A stretch of 8,379 bases of DNA, taken from assembly GCA_937976325.1 (NCBI GenBank), contig CALJSD010000100.1:1-8379 (forward strand), read 5' to 3'. Both the position numbers and the translations under genes were made by a program. Under the pieces are notes generated by a model. It ran no database searches, was not told where the DNA came from, and was given only the letters and a program-made list of their open reading frames with translations. Below, one piece after another: positions 7,219 to 8,379 of the stretch (the first letter of the stretch is position 1; each line of letters begins with the position of its first letter). This DNA is from an uncultured Carnobacterium sp. Its GTDB lineage: Bacteria; Bacillota; Bacilli; Lactobacillales; Aerococcaceae.

Positions 7219-7261
7219 GAGTCGTTTGTAAATAATTATCTAATTTTAATTAAAATTTGAG

Positions 7262-7289
7262 TTGAATTAATAAAAATATGTGGTACAAT
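7262..7289 (+). promoter_or_regulatory. Promoter of the relBE unit
   Basis: TTGAAT (7262-7267) as -35 and TACAAT (7284-7289) as -10 with 16 nt between, plus a TG one base before the -10. Each hexamer has good agreement with the sigma-A consensus. Transcription would start near 7296, about 20 nt before the relB ATG. The toxin-antitoxin pair therefore does not depend on the holA operon. Confidence 0.7.
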
Positions 7290-7298
7290 GTATATACA
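7289..7298. promoter_or_regulatory. Probable RelB operator palindrome
   Basis: TGTATATACA is a perfect 10-bp palindrome overlapping the last base of the -10 and the predicted transcription start. TACAAT also occurs on both sides of it (7284-7289 and 7295-7300). Ribbon-helix-helix antitoxins typically bind short palindromes at this place to repress their own promoter, so this is the natural candidate. Function is inferred from position only. Confidence 0.45.
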
Positions 7299-7315
7299 AT
7301 TAAGGAGGGGTTAAA

Positions 7316-7534
7316 ATGAGTACAATTTCATTACGTTTAAATAAAGAAGAAGAACGCCTTTTTAAAAATTATGCAGACTTTACCGGAGAAGGATTAACGA
7401 CTCTATTAAAGAAAGCATTAACTGAAAAAATTGAAGAAGAATATGATTTACAAGCTGTAAAAGAGTACGAAAGTGCTAAAGCAAACGGAGAAGTTATATT
7501 AGTTGACCATGAGGAATTCTGGGGAGACTTATAA
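7316..7534 (+). CDS. relB: RelB/DUF6290-type antitoxin with ribbon-helix-helix fold
   Basis: Antitoxin of 72 residues expected to bind and neutralise the downstream RelE-type toxin and to repress their shared promoter. The N-terminal part (3 to about 47) has a ribbon-helix-helix pattern: beta strand TISLRLN, helix EEERLFKNYADFTG, then helix LTTLLKKALTEKIEEEYD. The C-terminal acidic tail (48-72, ending VDHEEFWGDL) is the usual toxin-binding segment. The ATG lies about 5 nt after AAGGAGGGG, a very strong site suited to antitoxin excess. The stop overlaps the toxin start by one base (TAATG). Composition is AT-rich, with heavy use of AAA, GAA and TTA codons, unlike the neighbouring competence genes, which suggests acquisition. 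The symbol is by family resemblance. Confidence 0.88.
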   Translation: MSTISLRLNKEEERLFKNYADFTGEGLTTLLKKALTEKIEEEYDLQAVKEYESAKANGEVILVDHEEFWGDL

Positions 7535-7809
7535 TGAGGTACACGCTTATTTATGATGAACGTCTCAAAAAGAAAATTAAAAAATTAGATAATGGAACAA
7601 AAGTTATCTTAAAAAAATGGATTGAAAAAAATTTGATGGACTGTGAAGAGCCTAGAAGCAAGGGGAAACCTCTGCGTGGAACTTTGTCAAAATATTGGAG
7701 ATATAGAATTGGAGATTATAGATTAATTGTAGAAATCGAAGATGACCAATTAAAAATTATAGCATTTGAATTTGCTCATAGAAGCAGTGTTTACAAATTT
7801 ATGAAATAG
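7534..7809 (+). CDS. relE: RelE/StbE-family toxin (ribosome-dependent mRNA interferase-like)
   Basis: Toxin of 91 residues; relatives cleave mRNA in the ribosomal A site and stop translation when the antitoxin is degraded. Features: the N-terminal strand RYTLIYDERLKKKIKKLD, helix KVILKKWIEKNL, then the core GKPLRG (44-49), YWRYRIGDYRLIVEI (54-68) and FAHRSSVYKFM (80-90). R56, R63, H82/R83 and Y87 are in the positions where RelE/ParE-superfamily toxins carry functional residues, so it looks active. ParE-like gyrase poisoning cannot be ruled out, but the C-terminal HR-x-x-VY is typical of RelE/StbE. Translation is coupled to relB through TAATG, with GGGGAG (7521-7526) as ribosome binding site. 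The ribosome binding site of the next gene overlaps this stop codon. Confidence 0.88.
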   Translation: MRYTLIYDERLKKKIKKLDNGTKVILKKWIEKNLMDCEEPRSKGKPLRGTLSKYWRYRIGDYRLIVEIEDDQLKIIAFEFAHRSSVYKFMK

Positions 7810-7819
7810 GAGAAACCAA

Positions 7820-8095
7820 ATGGAATTACTAATTGTTATCATCGCTGTTGTTTTAGTAGCGGTAATCGCCTTTGCGTTCCGCACAAAGCCAAATGCAGGC
7901 GGAGCGGTGGAGCAAACACCATCAACACAAGAGAGTACACCAGTGGAAGAAGCGTACATACCTGAAGAATTAGAAGAATACTTACGCGAATTGAAACGCA
8001 ATGGCCAACCGATTAAAGCCATTCAAAAATTACGTAACGTAACAGGAATGAGCTTGTCAGAAGCCAAACAATTTGTCGACGACATTATCATTTAA
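7820..8095 (+). CDS. Membrane-anchored protein with L7/L12 C-terminal-like segment
   Basis: Small protein of 91 residues, no named function known to me. Residues 3-20 form one transmembrane helix with a short N-terminus, followed by R21 and K23. Residues 24-48 are a Pro/Ser/Thr/Glu-rich linker. Residues 49-91 are charged and helical and contain PIKAIQKLRNVTGMSLSEAKQFVDDI (64-89). That segment matches the ribosomal protein L7/L12 C-terminal domain pattern (K-x-x-R-x-x-T-G-x-x-L-x-E-A-K-x-x-V-D), the surface that meets translational GTPases. The R-K residues after the helix suggest the soluble part faces the cytoplasm. AGGAGA (7808-7813), which overlaps the relE stop, precedes the ATG by 6 nt, so it is probably co-transcribed with relBE. 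Its codon use looks more like the core genes than like relBE, so it may be the older resident. A terminator follows. Confidence 0.8.
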   Translation: MELLIVIIAVVLVAVIAFAFRTKPNAGGAVEQTPSTQESTPVEEAYIPEELEEYLRELKRNGQPIKAIQKLRNVTGMSLSEAKQFVDDIII

Positions 8096-8103
8096 CAAAA
8101 CAA

Positions 8104-8149
8104 AGTGCCCAAGCAGGAGACTAAACACCTCCCTCGGGCACTCTTTTTT
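8104..8149 (+). terminator. Intrinsic terminator of the relBE/L7-L12-like unit
   Basis: AGTGCCC (8104-8110) pairs perfectly with GGGCACT (8136-8142), and inside it GGAG (8116-8119) pairs with CTCC (8129-8132) around the loop ACTAAACA. Six T (8144-8149) follow. It begins 9 nt after the stop codon. On the other strand the stem is followed by TTGTTTT, so it may work weakly in both directions. Confidence 0.9.
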
Positions 8150-8229
8150 ATTTCGGACCCTTTACATTATTCGGGGAATATTTTTGGCACCTTTTCCTAC
8201 CCCGGGCACCCTCTCTTTTCCCCCGGGCC
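8137..8229 (+). repeat. Repeated GGCAC/GGGC plus pyrimidine-run segments
   Basis: GGCAC followed by a pyrimidine run occurs at 8137, 8186 and 8205, with a shorter GGCC at 8226; the last two full copies are 19 nt apart. Each copy resembles the 3' arm and tail of the terminator at 8104-8149, but the later ones have no matching GTGCC 5' arm nearby. They look like partial duplications of a terminator arm. Confidence 0.35.
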
Positions 8230-8252
8230 TTCGAATTGCTCGGGCTTTTTTT
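8222..8252 (+). terminator. Second intrinsic terminator
   Basis: CCCGGGC (8222-8228) pairs with GCTCGGG (8238-8244) through seven pairs including one G-T wobble, loop CTTCGAATT, then C and seven T (8246-8252). There is no gene between it and the previous terminator, so it is a back-up terminator. Confidence 0.75.
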
Positions 8253-8379
8253 ATCTCTGAAATAAAGCGTAGGGGGTAAAATTCTTACGGATTCTACGGG
8301 TAAAATCTAAATAGAGGATAAACAAAAAAAGAATCAGTTTATTGAAAGAATAGCGGGAATAGTATTGAAACGAATAAGA
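8253..8379. other. Non-coding tail with short direct repeats
   Basis: No gene is supported here. GGGTAAAAT occurs at 8274-8282 and 8298-8306 (24-nt period), with ATTCTTACGG/ATTCTACGGG back to back between them (8281 and 8291) and CGTAG/CTACG as an inverted pair (8268-8272, 8294-8298). ATTGAAA-GAATA-like sequence is repeated at 8341-8352 and 8364-8377. These could be operator-like sites for a gene beyond the right edge. No complete promoter can be assigned. Confidence 0.35.

Noticed and set aside
8073..8279. 68-codon open frame across the terminators
   Set aside because: It overlaps the 3' end of the L7/L12-like gene and runs through two strong terminators; no ribosome binding site and no family resemblance.
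8370..8377. AACGAATA as a competence cin-box
   Set aside because: One mismatch to TACGAATA; several such matches are expected by chance in a window of this size.
8274..8377. CRISPR-like array from the short repeats near the right edge
   Set aside because: Repeat units are only 9-13 nt, occur twice each, and have no uniform spacer; no cas gene is present.

Overview
This window looks like a chromosomal segment of a low-to-moderate-GC Gram-positive bacterium, most probably of the order Lactobacillales. Three things point there: strong AGGAGG-type ribosome binding sites, the order rsmD-coaD-sepM/ylbL-like-comEA-comEC-holA, and comEC following comEA directly with no comEB between them. Genus cannot be fixed from the sequence; a Carnobacteriaceae/Aerococcaceae-like or enterococcus-like organism is a guess. 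All supported genes are on the + strand.

Layout. (1) 2-421 is the 3' part of a small membrane-anchored NusG-domain-II protein, closed by a strong intrinsic terminator at 430-463. (2) 464-937 is a non-coding stretch of about 475 nt. It contains alternative terminator-like hairpins (487-581) and a long imperfect inverted repeat (603-849) that folds into a branched structure I could not assign to any known RNA class. (3) 938-7173 is a six-gene housekeeping and competence block, starting behind an extended -10 promoter: rsmD (16S rRNA methyltransferase), coaD (phosphopantetheine adenylyltransferase), a membrane PDZ/Lon-type serine protease (SepM/YlbL family), comEA and comEC (DNA uptake) and holA (DNA polymerase III delta). 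Overlapping or short junctions link rsmD-coaD-protease and comEA-comEC. Gaps of 59 nt and 47 nt lie before comEA and holA. (4) 7174-8149 is a short, AT-richer unit with its own promoter and a probable palindromic operator. It holds a relB/relE-type toxin-antitoxin pair and, behind relE, a 91-residue membrane-anchored protein with a ribosomal L7/L12 C-terminal-like segment, ending in a terminator. (5) 8150-8379 is non-coding, with a second terminator, GC-rich repeated terminator-arm-like segments and short direct repeats.

How the genes work together. ComEA binds incoming DNA at the cell surface and ComEC forms the membrane channel. The SepM/YlbL-type protease processes secreted or membrane peptides; in streptococci SepM matures a competence pheromone. 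RsmD, CoaD and HolA are housekeeping functions that share the transcription unit. The relBE pair is a likely horizontally acquired insertion next to this conserved block. Its tight coupling to the L7/L12-like gene is the most unusual arrangement in the coding part. The branched inverted repeat upstream of rsmD is the best candidate for something undescribed.
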